Shown piece after piece: positions 7,777-15,855 of a stretch of DNA of 64,000 nt; the stretch's first letter is position 1; every line of letters begins with the position of its first letter. A program made the position numbers and the translations under genes. The DNA is from Halorubrum lipolyticum DSM 21995 (GTDB lineage Archaea > Halobacteriota > Halobacteria > Halobacteriales > Haloferacaceae): contig NZ_AOJG01000010.1 in the NCBI RefSeq assembly GCF_000337375.1, positions 41,872-105,871 of the forward strand, in the 5' to 3' direction. The notes beneath the pieces were generated by a model. That model did not search any database. It was not told the origin of the DNA and was given only the letters and a program-made list of their open reading frames with translations.

Positions 7777-8748
7777 TCAGGCGAAGTACGGCGTCTCGAG
7801 GTGCTCGGTCGCGAACAGCTCCTCGAGGCCGTACCGCTCGTCGGCGACGCCCTGCCGGTGGGCGTGATCGATAAGCCTCTCCAGCGTCGCGACGTTGCCC
7901 TCGGAGAGCCCGTACTCCCAAGGGTCCTCGCCCAGCACCTCGCGCTGCTCGTCGGCGTGGATGTCGGCCCAGACGAGCGGGAGGTCACGCGGCCGGTCGA
8001 GCGTCGACAGGCCGATCTCCTTGGCCCGTTCGAAGGCGTCGTAGAGGTTCTGGGCGACCCACGGTTTCTCTCGAAGTAACTCGTCTTCGAGCGCGATCGC
8101 GTGCATGATCGGGAAGATCGACGTCTCGCGGAAGTACTCCTGTTCGACCGACTTGACGTCGTCGAACAGCCGCTCCACGTTCGCACCGTCAAGGTCGATC
8201 GGATGAAACACCGCGTCGAGGTCGCCGCGGTCGAGCATCTCCGTCAGCATGCCGACCATCGACCGCTGGTGGTCGAGGTACTCGACGTCGTAGCGGTCCG
8301 GCACGTCGACGTCGACGATCTCCGACCCACCGGCGACCCACTCGATCGACGAGAGGTCGACGCCGTGCCGCTCCGCGAGGGTCCCGCGCTGCCAGATACC
8401 GGTCGTCGTCTGCCAGTTGACGATCCCGACCCGCTTGCCGTCGAGGTCGCCGATCGAGTCGATTCCCGCGTCGGTGCGCTTGTACATGTACGAGTGCCGG
8501 AACTTCCGAAACGGGAAGACGGGGATCGCCGTGAACGGGTAGCGGTCGGGGTCGCTCCGAGAGGCGAGATACGTGCCCATCGAGAGCTCGCAGGCGTCGA
8601 ACTCGCGGCCGTGGACCATCCGGGAGAAGCGGGTCGGATTCGGGTAGTCGACGGCCGTCAGGTCCACTCCTTCCGGGGTCACGCGACCGTCCCAGAGCGG
8701 CTCGGTCCAAGCGTAATCGTGACAGGCGAGCGTGAGGTCGAGCGTCAT
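7777..8748 (-). CDS. 4,5-dihydroxyphthalate decarboxylase family protein (PBP2-fold), paralogue 2
   Basis: The 323-residue protein is a paralogue of the product of 6655-7650, sharing the blocks SRSDPDRYPFTAIPVFP, KFRHSYMYK, GKRVGIVNWQTT and EKPWVAQNLYDAFERAK. The ATG at 8748 is preferred to an upstream in-frame codon at 8814 because it places the conserved first strand (MTLDLTLACHDYAW) at the N-terminus, as in the paralogue. No signal peptide is present, which argues for a cytoplasmic protein. Its GC content is higher than that of paralogue 1, so the pair does not look like a very recent duplication. The exact substrate is unknown. Confidence 0.75.
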   Translation of the reverse strand: MTLDLTLACHDYAWTEPLWDGRVTPEGVDLTAVDYPNPTRFSRMVHGREFDACELSMGTYLASRSDPDRYPFTAIPVFPFRKFRHSYMYKRTDAGIDSIGDLDGKRVGIVNWQTTTGIWQRGTLAERHGVDLSSIEWVAGGSEIVDVDVPDRYDVEYLDHQRSMVGMLTEMLDRGDLDAVFHPIDLDGANVERLFDDVKSVEQEYFRETSIFPIMHAIALEDELLREKPWVAQNLYDAFERAKEIGLSTLDRPRDLPLVWADIHADEQREVLGEDPWEYGLSEGNVATLERLIDHAHRQGVADERYGLEELFATEHLETPYFA

Positions 8749-8872
8749 GCATTCGAACACGAACAGCGAGTAGATTGTAGTTCCGATCGGTAAGCGATCG
8801 ATCCGCGGAGTCACTGCAGTTCGGTCAAATCATTCATTGGGCTCGGGAACCATCTAATAGGTCGACAGCGTT

Positions 8873-8936
8873 GCCGAGTCGATCAAGCGGTTCCCCGCCG
8901 ACGAGGTCGTCGACTCGCCGCCGCCAGAGGTCCGCG
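8873..8936 (+). pseudogene. 64-base fragment of the flavin reductase gene (direct repeat copy B)
   Basis: The stretch matches 1628-1691 at 60 of 64 positions. It could encode AESIKRFPADEVVDSPPPEV in the same frame as copy A, but is not attached to the rest of a flavin reductase, and similarity ends abruptly after 8936. It lies 18 bases beyond the stop codon of the SsuC-type permease (8954). With copy A it brackets the zinc-ribbon gene, the ferric-type ABC operon and both decarboxylase-family genes. Confidence 0.85.
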
Positions 8937-8953
8937 CGAAACGCAGCAAGGGA

Positions 8954-9733
8954 CTATTCGGCTTCCCAGAAGGTCAGGCGGTCGCCAAGTGCGTCCACGC
9001 CGTAGATGAAGACGATCCCCAGCAGGGTTATCATCACCAGCGCGGCGTACATCCGCTGGATGGTAAACAGACGCCAGGACCGCCAGATGAGATAGCCCAG
9101 CCCCGATTTCGCCGCCAGCATTTCGATGACGACGATGAGGTTGAACCCGACGCCCAAACCGAGGCTCAGCCCAGCGAAAATCTCCGAGAGCGACCCGGGG
9201 AGCAGTACGTCGCGGTACAATGCGAGTGTCCCGGCACCGTTGTCGAGCGCGGCGTCGATGTACGCGTCGTCTATCTGCTGGACACCACCCATCGTGTTGA
9301 CCGCGACCAGCAGGAATATGGCGATGCTCATCGCCAGCACTCGAACCGTCTCGGTCACGCCCAGTAGCGTGAACATGATAGGGACGAGCGCGATCTTCGG
9401 GATGGGATAGAACAGACTCACGTACGGGTTCACGAGAAGTCGAATCGGTCGCGACCATCCCATCCAGAGACCGATCGCGATACCGCTCGTTGAACCCACG
9501 AAGAAGGCGAGTAGGACGCGCCGCAGGCTGACCCAAGTGTGATAGGCCAACGACCCCTCGACGAGTAACTGACCGGTTACGCCCACGACGACCGACGGCG
9601 GCGGGAAGAAGGTCGGATTGACGACGGCCAGTCTGGCGAGCACCTCCCAACACAGCAACACCGCGAGAATAGGGGCGACATGGAACCCGAGTTTTCGCGG
9701 GGACGTGTACCGACGGCGGCGGGATTGGCTCAT
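8954..9733 (-). CDS. ABC transporter permease, SsuC/TauC/NrtB type
   Basis: The 259-residue membrane protein has about six hydrophobic segments and the family features: an N-terminal NPTFFPPPSVVV segment, the loop FYPIPKIALVPIM and the EAA-type coupling segment ALDNGAGTLALYRDVLLPGSL. It belongs to the sulfonate/taurine/nitrate importer class. Its ATG overlaps the stop of the ATPase gene by four bases, so translation is probably coupled. The operon order on the minus strand is binding protein, ATPase, permease. A second related permease lies at 13463. Confidence 0.9.
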   Translation of the reverse strand: MSQSRRRRYTSPRKLGFHVAPILAVLLCWEVLARLAVVNPTFFPPPSVVVGVTGQLLVEGSLAYHTWVSLRRVLLAFFVGSTSGIAIGLWMGWSRPIRLLVNPYVSLFYPIPKIALVPIMFTLLGVTETVRVLAMSIAIFLLVAVNTMGGVQQIDDAYIDAALDNGAGTLALYRDVLLPGSLSEIFAGLSLGLGVGFNLIVVIEMLAAKSGLGYLIWRSWRLFTIQRMYAALVMITLLGIVFIYGVDALGDRLTFWEAE

Positions 9734-10593
9734 CGCTCGACCGACTGCTGAACCTCGTCGCTTAACAGTTCCCAGACGCGCTCGCGAAGCGTGGTGAACT
9801 CGTCTGTCGGGATCGACCCGCGAGTACGCGGTCGCGGCAGATCCACGTCTAGCACCTCCTTTACACCGCCGGGTCTGGCGGTCATGACTGCCAGTCGGTC
9901 ACCGAGAGTTATCGCCTCCTCGATATCGTGTGTGACGTAGACGACCGTCTTTTTCGTCTCGCTCCACAGTGAGAGCAGTTCCGCCTGGAGGTTGCGTTTC
10001 GTCTGTGCGTCCAGCACGCCGAACGGTTCGTCCATCAGGAGAACTTCGGGATCGTTCGTGAACGCGCGGGCGATAGCGACGCGTTGTTTCATTCCGCCGG
10101 ATAACTGATGCGGGTAGGAGTCGGCAAACTCCGCCAGGTCGACCTTCTCCAAGTAGGTTCGGGCCTTCTCGTGGCGGCGTTGTTTCTCGACGCCGTCCAT
10201 CTTCAACCCGAACGCGACGTTGTCGAGGACGGTCTTCCAGGGGAAGATGCCGTGTTCCTGAAAGACCATGTTCGTCACGGAGCCACCGTCAGCACGCGCC
10301 GCTGAGATCTCGACCGTCCCGGTGTAGTCGGAGTCGAGTCCCGAGAGGATGCGAAGGAATGTTGACTTTCCGCACCCCGAGGGACCGAGCAGGCAGAAAA
10401 ACTCTTGATCGTGGATCGTTAGATCCACGTCTGCGAGTGCCTCGACATCGTCTGACCGGGCTGCGTAGGTCTTCCCGACGCCGCGTGCGCGGATACACGG
10501 GGACTCGGTCACTGACTCCTCGCGGGAAGTCTCGGCCATCTCTGTGGCCTTCGAGTTCTGCTCATTGAACGCTTTCGGTGGCTCTCCATTCAT
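9730..10593 (-). CDS. ABC transporter ATP-binding protein, SsuB/TauB type
   Basis: The 287-residue ATPase has Walker A GPSGCGKST at about 70-78, the Q-loop MVFQEHGIFPW, the LSGGMKQRVAIARA signature and Walker B with VLLMDEP. The FPWKTVLDNVAFGL stretch is characteristic of sulfonate, taurine and nitrate importers. The first 30 residues are hydrophilic and poorly constrained; an internal methionine at residue 19 is an alternative start. It sits 16 bases after the binding-protein gene and overlaps the permease gene. It is the only SsuB-type ATPase nearby, so it may also serve the second permease at 13463. Confidence 0.92.
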   Translation of the reverse strand: MNGEPPKAFNEQNSKATEMAETSREESVTESPCIRARGVGKTYAARSDDVEALADVDLTIHDQEFFCLLGPSGCGKSTFLRILSGLDSDYTGTVEISAARADGGSVTNMVFQEHGIFPWKTVLDNVAFGLKMDGVEKQRRHEKARTYLEKVDLAEFADSYPHQLSGGMKQRVAIARAFTNDPEVLLMDEPFGVLDAQTKRNLQAELLSLWSETKKTVVYVTHDIEEAITLGDRLAVMTARPGGVKEVLDVDLPRPRTRGSIPTDEFTTLRERVWELLSDEVQQSVER

Positions 10594-10608
10594 ACTCGGT
10601 GGCGTCGA

Positions 10609-11856
10609 TTACTGGCAGATGGTGTCGCCCGGGAAGTCGGGCAGCTCTGATATCTCACCGATGGGCGTGTACGGCCGCGGTGCGTTCTCTCCCCACTGTC
10701 TGACTTGGTCCGGCGAGGGAGCAGCTTCCGCCTCGGAGACGCGCCCGACCGAGTCGAGCGCCTCCGACAGCAGCGAGGTGTCGAACAGTTCGCTCCGCTC
10801 GACGGGATTGTCCACGTACCCACGGCAGGCGTGGTACTCCTGCTGGCGCATCACGTCGTCCTGGTTGACGCGTCCGTTCTTGTTCGGGATTGCCGGGACC
10901 GACGACTTGATCGCCTGTTTGTTGATGTCGAACGCCTCGTTGATGATGGTCGCGACCTCGTCGTCCGGGTACGAACCCATCTCGTAGTACGTCCGGACCC
11001 CTTTCAGGTAGCCTTCGAGCCATCGGACGGCCACGTCCGTTCGCTGCTCGATGAACGGGCCACCGAAAAAGTACGCGGCGATCTGCATCCGGGGGGCGAC
11101 CGCCGACGCGTACAGGACGTGCCCGGCGTTTGCGTTGTTCGCCAGTGCCAGTCCCAGCGGGTCCGGTGCGATGCACGCGTCTACGTCGCCGGACATCAGC
11201 GCCGACACCATATTCGAGAACTGTATCTCGTTGACCTCCACGTCCTCCCAACTCATGTCGTATGCGGTGAGCACCCGGCCGAGGACGTAGTCCAGTGAGC
11301 CGCCTTCGGCGTTGTGTGCGACCGTGAGCGGCCCGTCGACTGCGTCGGCGATCTCCGGGAACGTGGCGTCTTCCGAGTAGATGCCCTCCCGGGCCCAGAC
11401 CCGCGCTGCTCCCGGTACGTTCGGGTAGTGCTGTGCCATGTCGGCCGCGATTTTGATGGGCACGTCCTGCGAGATGGAGTTGGCGATGCTGGCCCCGAAC
11501 GACCCGGCGGCGACGTCGATGTCGCCCGACGCCAACTGTGGCGCCGCCAGCGGGACGCCGTTGATTCGCTCGCGCTCGACCTCGATGTTCCGCTCCTCGA
11601 AGTATCCCTCCTCTTGAGCGATGAGAATCGGTACGACCGTCGCGATGGGAAGGGTCCCGAACGTCACGGTGTCGGTACCGCTCCCCCCGATTGTGGACCC
11701 GAGACAGCCACCGAGCGCGGCGGCCGTCGTCGCTCCGGCGGCACCGAGGAACTGTCGGCGTGAGGGCGCCGCGTCACGGCCGTCTGTCTCGCTTCGTTTC
11801 GACGTCGATGACCGTCGTCCCGTTGAGTCGGCAGACGATCGCTCCGCCCGTTTCAT
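10609..11856 (-). CDS. Substrate-binding lipoprotein of an SsuA/NMT1-type ABC importer
   Basis: The 415-residue protein has a Tat signal (SRRQFLGAAGATTAAA) and a lipobox ending LGGC at about residue 52. The mature domain begins VTFGTLPIATVVPILIAQEEGYFEE, the classic opening of the SsuA/NMT1/THI5-like fold (quoted region continues beyond); ASGDIDVAAGSFGASIANSI fits the ligand-pocket region. It should capture a sulfonate, pyrimidine-like or aromatic solute outside the cell. It leads the operon with ATPase and permease. A TATA-like TTTTTAATAA sits 24-31 bases upstream of the ATG, indicating a leaderless transcript. The neighbouring TIG-domain gene at 11973 is divergent. Confidence 0.88.
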   Translation of the reverse strand: MKRAERSSADSTGRRSSTSKRSETDGRDAAPSRRQFLGAAGATTAAALGGCLGSTIGGSGTDTVTFGTLPIATVVPILIAQEEGYFEERNIEVERERINGVPLAAPQLASGDIDVAAGSFGASIANSISQDVPIKIAADMAQHYPNVPGAARVWAREGIYSEDATFPEIADAVDGPLTVAHNAEGGSLDYVLGRVLTAYDMSWEDVEVNEIQFSNMVSALMSGDVDACIAPDPLGLALANNANAGHVLYASAVAPRMQIAAYFFGGPFIEQRTDVAVRWLEGYLKGVRTYYEMGSYPDDEVATIINEAFDINKQAIKSSVPAIPNKNGRVNQDDVMRQQEYHACRGYVDNPVERSELFDTSLLSEALDSVGRVSEAEAAPSPDQVRQWGENAPRPYTPIGEISELPDFPGDTICQ

Positions 11857-11878
11857 GAGTCACAGTCACTTCTTCCCC

Positions 11879-11948
11879 TTATTAAAAAGCCTCCCAATTC
11901 CCCGGTCGTGAGAGTCCGAGACAGTAGAAACCTGCAAAACAGTTATTG
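11879..11948. promoter_or_regulatory. Divergent promoters of the SsuA-type operon and TIG-domain gene 1
   Basis: The minus-strand TATA element (TTATTAAAAA read on plus, 11879-11888) lies about 28 bases from the ATG at 11856. The plus-strand element GTTATTG (11942-11948) lies 25-31 bases from the ATG at 11973. Both fit leaderless transcription, and the shared intergenic region would allow joint control. Confidence 0.5.
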
Positions 11949-11972
11949 TGGAATGGACTACACATCGGCCTG

Positions 11973-13427
11973 ATGGGACCCAATCGCTCCTCCAAAACGG
12001 AAGACCGTGAGCCAAGCCTCCGACAGCCCGACCATCGAGGGACGCTCGTCTTGAGCGACGAGAGTGGGTATGTCGGTGATACGATCACGTTCCACGGTCG
12101 GAACTTCCCGACTGACGAACAGTTCGACATCGAGTGGCGGACCGTCGAGGGGTCGTGGGGCGTCCTCGAGGCCCACGAAATTGTCGGGCCGCAGTTTCGC
12201 CCGCGAACCGAGACGATTGCGACGGTCACCACCGACGCGGACGGTCGCTTCGACCACGAGTGGACGATACCGGAAGATTACGGCAGTTTCCACACCGTAT
12301 CGGTCACCACGAAAGACGGAACGACCGTCGATCAGGCCGAGTTCGAGATCTCGCCGTGGTTCGAACTCGACCGGAAGAGCGCGGAACTCGGTGACTTCGT
12401 TGTCGTCACGGGCTACGGACTGGGTCCCGGCGTGATGGTCAACAACTACCAGGTCGCCTGGGACAACACCACCGTCGGATTCCTGACGGGCGTCCGGAAC
12501 CGTGGCACGGCGACGGCCGAAATCCGCGCCGTCGGGCCGCCGGGCGAGCACATCCTGCAGGTCTGGCGGGGGTATCGCGGAATGCCGTTCCTCCAGAACA
12601 ACACTCAGTCGCCGTACGGAAAAGTCGCGAACGGGCGACAGACGGCCTGGACTGTGGACGTGACCGAACCAGAGACGGACCCGCAAACCGCCTGGGTCGA
12701 TCCCATGCCTGAGGAGCGCCCGCTCAGCACTCACTACCCCGAGTTAGACGAGGCGAGCGAGGCCGAGCTGTCGATCTCCCCGGAGTACGGCCAGTCCGGG
12801 ACGGAGGCGATTATCACCGGCGAGCAGTTCCAGCCCCACACCGAAGTCGATCTCATCTGGTACCACCACAGCGGCCACGAACCCCAAGGCCCGGACAAAC
12901 CGCCGCTGCCGACCATTACAGCGGAACCCTGGCCCGAGACGCTACCGACCGTCGAGACCGACGCGGACGGTCGATTCCAAGTCGACGTGACGATACCGAA
13001 GGACATCGGGTCGACGCGACCGATAACCGCCCGCGTCGGCGGGCGTGACGTGGCGGTGACGGGGTTCATGATGCAACCCTCCATCGAGACCTTCTCGCCG
13101 ACGAGCGGCCCGGTCGGGACCGAAATCGAGATCGAACTCACCGGCGTGGGATGGACCCAGTACGAGATGTCACCGCTTTTCGTCTACGACAACGGCCCGC
13201 TGGGATACGCCTGCGGGCTGAGCGATAAGGAGGACGGAACGACGATTCGGACCATTTTGCAGGCCTCGGGACAGCCCGGGTGGCACTTCATCGACGCCTA
13301 CCCGACGCTCTTCCGGATGCAAGAGGAGGAGCCGGAGTTCGAGCTCAACGCACACCTCTCGTACCTCGACAATCATCCGATGCGGCCGGTGCCGGCGTTC
13401 CACTTCGCGTTTGAGATCACCGAGTAG
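11973..13427 (+). CDS. Cytoplasmic multi-domain Ig/TIG-like protein, paralogue 1
   Basis: The 484-residue protein has no signal peptide or membrane segment. It appears to contain four Ig/TIG-like beta-sandwich units, each opening with a recognisable motif: SGYVGDTITFHGRNFP (about 25-40), LGDFVVVTGYGLGPG (about 138), YGQSGTEAIITGEQF (about 270) and PTSGPVGTEIEIELTGVGW (about 375). Striking invariant blocks shared with the paralogue at 14276 are VNNYQVAWDN, FLQNNTQSPYG and GWHFIDAYP. I know no function. It lies between two SsuC-type transport operons, divergent from one and convergent with the other. The ATG at 11973 is chosen over a TTG at 11946 because of the promoter spacing. Confidence 0.8.
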   Translation: MGPNRSSKTEDREPSLRQPDHRGTLVLSDESGYVGDTITFHGRNFPTDEQFDIEWRTVEGSWGVLEAHEIVGPQFRPRTETIATVTTDADGRFDHEWTIPEDYGSFHTVSVTTKDGTTVDQAEFEISPWFELDRKSAELGDFVVVTGYGLGPGVMVNNYQVAWDNTTVGFLTGVRNRGTATAEIRAVGPPGEHILQVWRGYRGMPFLQNNTQSPYGKVANGRQTAWTVDVTEPETDPQTAWVDPMPEERPLSTHYPELDEASEAELSISPEYGQSGTEAIITGEQFQPHTEVDLIWYHHSGHEPQGPDKPPLPTITAEPWPETLPTVETDADGRFQVDVTIPKDIGSTRPITARVGGRDVAVTGFMMQPSIETFSPTSGPVGTEIEIELTGVGWTQYEMSPLFVYDNGPLGYACGLSDKEDGTTIRTILQASGQPGWHFIDAYPTLFRMQEEEPEFELNAHLSYLDNHPMRPVPAFHFAFEITE

Positions 13428-13429
13428 AG

Positions 13430-13455
13430 CCTTTCCCCTTCTTTTCCCGCGTTTT
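13430..13455 (+). terminator. Pyrimidine-rich tract after TIG-domain gene 1
   Basis: A C/T-rich run (CCTTTCCCCTTCTTTTCCC) follows the stop codon of the plus-strand gene in the short gap before the convergent permease gene. Archaeal transcription often ends in such T-rich tracts. Confidence 0.35.
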
Positions 13456-13462
13456 CGTCGAG

Positions 13463-14251
13463 TTACCGGAGGGCGGCTTCCGCGGGGCGATCATTCTCGT
13501 CGGGCGTCCACGTGATGAGTCGGTCGCCGATCCATCTGAGCCCGTACGTGATGCCGACGCCGATAGCGGCGATAACGGTCAGCGTGGCATAGACATCACC
13601 CAGCGAGTACGTTTGATAGGACACCCAGAGGTAGTATCCCAGCCCGCGCCCGCCGGCCAGCAGCTCCGCCGAGATGACGATGAGCAGCGCCGTGTTCATC
13701 GCCAGTCGCAGGCCGACAAAGATGGCCGGCAGAGACCCCGGTAGGAGGATCTCCCGAAATATCGTGAGCGAACTCGTGGCACCGTTGTCAGTTGCCACGT
13801 CGAAATAGATATTCCGTATCTGCCGGGCACCGTTCATCGCGTTCCACAACATGACGAAGAAACCACCGAGTGCGGCCGTGAACACGAGCGCGCTGCTGTC
13901 GGTGCTAAACACGAGCACCACCAGCGGGAGCAACGCGATAACCGGGATCGGATACACTGCGGAAAACAGTGGCCCGAGTAGCGCCTTCACGGTGTCGTTC
14001 CAACCCATGATGACCCCGACGCTGACTCCGGACACAGCCGCCAGCACCGAAGCGAGGAGTGTCCGCTCGATAGTCGCCGAGAGGTGGCCGAGAAACGCCT
14101 GCTCACCCAGCAACGTAAGCGTGCGCTCGAAGACCGTCACTGGCGGCGGCAAGACTCCTGGATCCACCACGCCGAAGACACCGACGGCGAGCTGCCAGGC
14201 GAGTAGCGCGGCGGCGAGCGAGAGCGTCTGATAGAGGCGGTCGGAGTTCAT
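13463..14251 (-). CDS. Second ABC transporter permease, SsuC/TauC/NrtB type
   Basis: The 262-residue permease has about six hydrophobic segments, the VDPGVLPPPVTVF N-terminal segment, the YPIPVIALLPLVVLVF loop and the coupling segment ATDNGATSSLTIFREILLPG. It is clearly related to the permease at 8954. The gene lies 24 bases after the TIG-domain paralogue 2, on the same strand, and probably forms an operon with it. There is no ATPase or binding protein beside it, so it may pair with the products of 8954-11856 as an alternative or heterodimeric permease; that is inference. Confidence 0.88.
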   Translation of the reverse strand: MNSDRLYQTLSLAAALLAWQLAVGVFGVVDPGVLPPPVTVFERTLTLLGEQAFLGHLSATIERTLLASVLAAVSGVSVGVIMGWNDTVKALLGPLFSAVYPIPVIALLPLVVLVFSTDSSALVFTAALGGFFVMLWNAMNGARQIRNIYFDVATDNGATSSLTIFREILLPGSLPAIFVGLRLAMNTALLIVISAELLAGGRGLGYYLWVSYQTYSLGDVYATLTVIAAIGVGITYGLRWIGDRLITWTPDENDRPAEAALR

Positions 14252-14275
14252 CGAAGATCCGGCGGGGAGGCGTGA

Positions 14276-15718
14276 CTACTCCTCGATTTTAAACGCCATG
14301 TGGTAGGCCGGCAGCGGCCGGATCGGGTGGTTGTCGAGATACGACAGGTGCGGTCGGAGCTCGAACTCCGGCTCCTCTTCTTGCATCTCGAAGATCATCG
14401 GGACGGCGTCGATGAAGTGCCAGCCGGGCTCGCCGGTGGCCGGCAGTTCAAGCCGGACGGTCCCGCCGCCGTCGTCGTCGGTCAGCCCGCAGACGTAGCC
14501 CAGCGGCTTGTTGTCGTAGAGGAAGTACGGAGCGTTCTCGTACACCGGCCAGCCGACGCCGGAGAGCTCGATCTCGATCGTCGTCCCGACGGGGCCGCTG
14601 GTCGGCGTGAACGTCTCGATCGACGGCTGCATCATGAAGCCGGTGACCGCGATCTCGCGGCCGCCGACCGCGGCCGTGATCGGCCGGGTGGAGCCCTCGG
14701 CCCTCGGGATCGTGAACTCCGTCTGGAACGCGCCGTCGTCGTCGGTCGTGACCGTCGGGAGCACGTCCGGCTTCGGCTCCGGCGTGATCGGGACCCCCTT
14801 GACGCGGTGGCCCTCGTGGCGGTACCAGATCAGGTTGACCTCCTCGTTCGCCGGGAAGTTCTCGCCGGTGATGAACGCCGAGGTACCGGGCTGCCCCGAG
14901 GACGGCGAGATCGACAGCTCCGCGTCGGTCTCCTCGTCGATCTCCGGGTAGTGAATGCTGATCGGGCTCTCGTCGAGCTGCTCGTCGAGCCACGCCGTCC
15001 GCGGCTCGCCCTCGGGCTCGGTGACCTCGACGGTCCACTGCGACTGTCGCCCGTCGGCGACCGGGCCGTACGGCGACTGGGTGTTGTTCTGGAGGTACGG
15101 GACGCCGCGGTAGTTGCGCCACACCTGCACGACGTGTTTGCCCGGCGGGCCGACCGCGCGGATGCGAGCGGTCGCCGTCCCGCGGTTCATCACGCCCGTC
15201 ATAAAGCCCACGTTGCCGTTGTCCCACGCGACCTGGTAGTTGTTGGTGACGACGTTCGGGCCGATCCCGTGGCCGGTGACCGTGAAGAAGTCACCGAGGG
15301 GGGCCTCGGTGTTCTCGAGTTCGAAGTGCGGGAGGATCGTGAACGTCGCCGTGGCGACCGTCGACTCGCCGTCGACGACCTCGATCCGGTGTTCGCCGCC
15401 GTAGTCTTGGGCGACGGTCCACTCCTCGTCGAACGCGCCCGACCCGTCCGTCGTGACGGTGGCGACGGTCTCCGTCCGGGGGTGGTACTGCGGGCCGACG
15501 ACCTCGTTCGCCTTGAGGACGCCCCAGCGGCCGTCGCTCGTCTTCCACTTGATCTCGTAGCGTTCGTTCGCCGGGAGGTTCCGGCCTTTAAATGTGATCG
15601 TGTCGCCGACGTATCCCTCTTGGTCGCTGACGACCAGCGTCCCCGAGGAGTCACTCCCCCGTCGGTGTCCCTGGAGGGTCTCTTCGAGGTCCGACGATAT
15701 CGCTGAGTCCTTACTCAT
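14276..15718 (-). CDS. Cytoplasmic multi-domain Ig/TIG-like protein, paralogue 2
   Basis: The 480-residue protein is collinear over its whole length with the product of 11973-13427, and more than half of the residues look identical by eye. Four TIG-like units start at EGYVGDTITFKGRNLP, LGDFFTVTGHGIGPN, SGQPGTSAFITGENFP and PTSGPVGTTIEIELSGVGW. VNLIWYRHEGH and GWHFIDAVPMIFEMQEEEPE are further conserved blocks. No signal peptide is seen. The start at 15718 is an ATG; an upstream GTG at 15730 is less likely. It is the first gene of an operon with the second permease and is divergent from the DoxX gene. Function unknown; the link to transport is by context only. Confidence 0.8.
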   Translation of the reverse strand: MSKDSAISSDLEETLQGHRRGSDSSGTLVVSDQEGYVGDTITFKGRNLPANERYEIKWKTSDGRWGVLKANEVVGPQYHPRTETVATVTTDGSGAFDEEWTVAQDYGGEHRIEVVDGESTVATATFTILPHFELENTEAPLGDFFTVTGHGIGPNVVTNNYQVAWDNGNVGFMTGVMNRGTATARIRAVGPPGKHVVQVWRNYRGVPYLQNNTQSPYGPVADGRQSQWTVEVTEPEGEPRTAWLDEQLDESPISIHYPEIDEETDAELSISPSSGQPGTSAFITGENFPANEEVNLIWYRHEGHRVKGVPITPEPKPDVLPTVTTDDDGAFQTEFTIPRAEGSTRPITAAVGGREIAVTGFMMQPSIETFTPTSGPVGTTIEIELSGVGWPVYENAPYFLYDNKPLGYVCGLTDDDGGGTVRLELPATGEPGWHFIDAVPMIFEMQEEEPEFELRPHLSYLDNHPIRPLPAYHMAFKIEE

Positions 15719-15737
15719 GTGTGGTTCCACGGCGGCG

Positions 15738-15831
15738 TTATTTAATAAACCCAGCCAGTCATTCCCAGCCGGTGGAACGCCGCGGGCCCTAGAGGATTCC
15801 TGAGGACTGAAAAGAGAGGATCAATCTTATT
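15738..15831. promoter_or_regulatory. Divergent promoters of TIG-domain gene 2 and the DoxX gene
   Basis: On the minus strand TTTATTAAATAA (plus 15738-15749) is about 25 bases from the ATG at 15718. On the plus strand ATCTTATT (15824-15831) is 25-32 bases from the ATG at 15856. Both fit leaderless transcripts. Confidence 0.5.
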
Positions 15832-15855
15832 GAGTAGGGTGCAGACCGTGTTCGT

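Noticed and set aside
6655..8748. The two PBP2-fold proteins as secreted binding proteins of the nearby importers
   Set aside because: Both lack signal peptides and lipoboxes, while the true binding proteins at 2452 and 10609 have clear Tat lipoprotein signals.
8749..8814. An upstream start for decarboxylase-family paralogue 2
   Set aside because: It would add 22 residues before the conserved first strand, whereas paralogue 1 starts directly at that strand.
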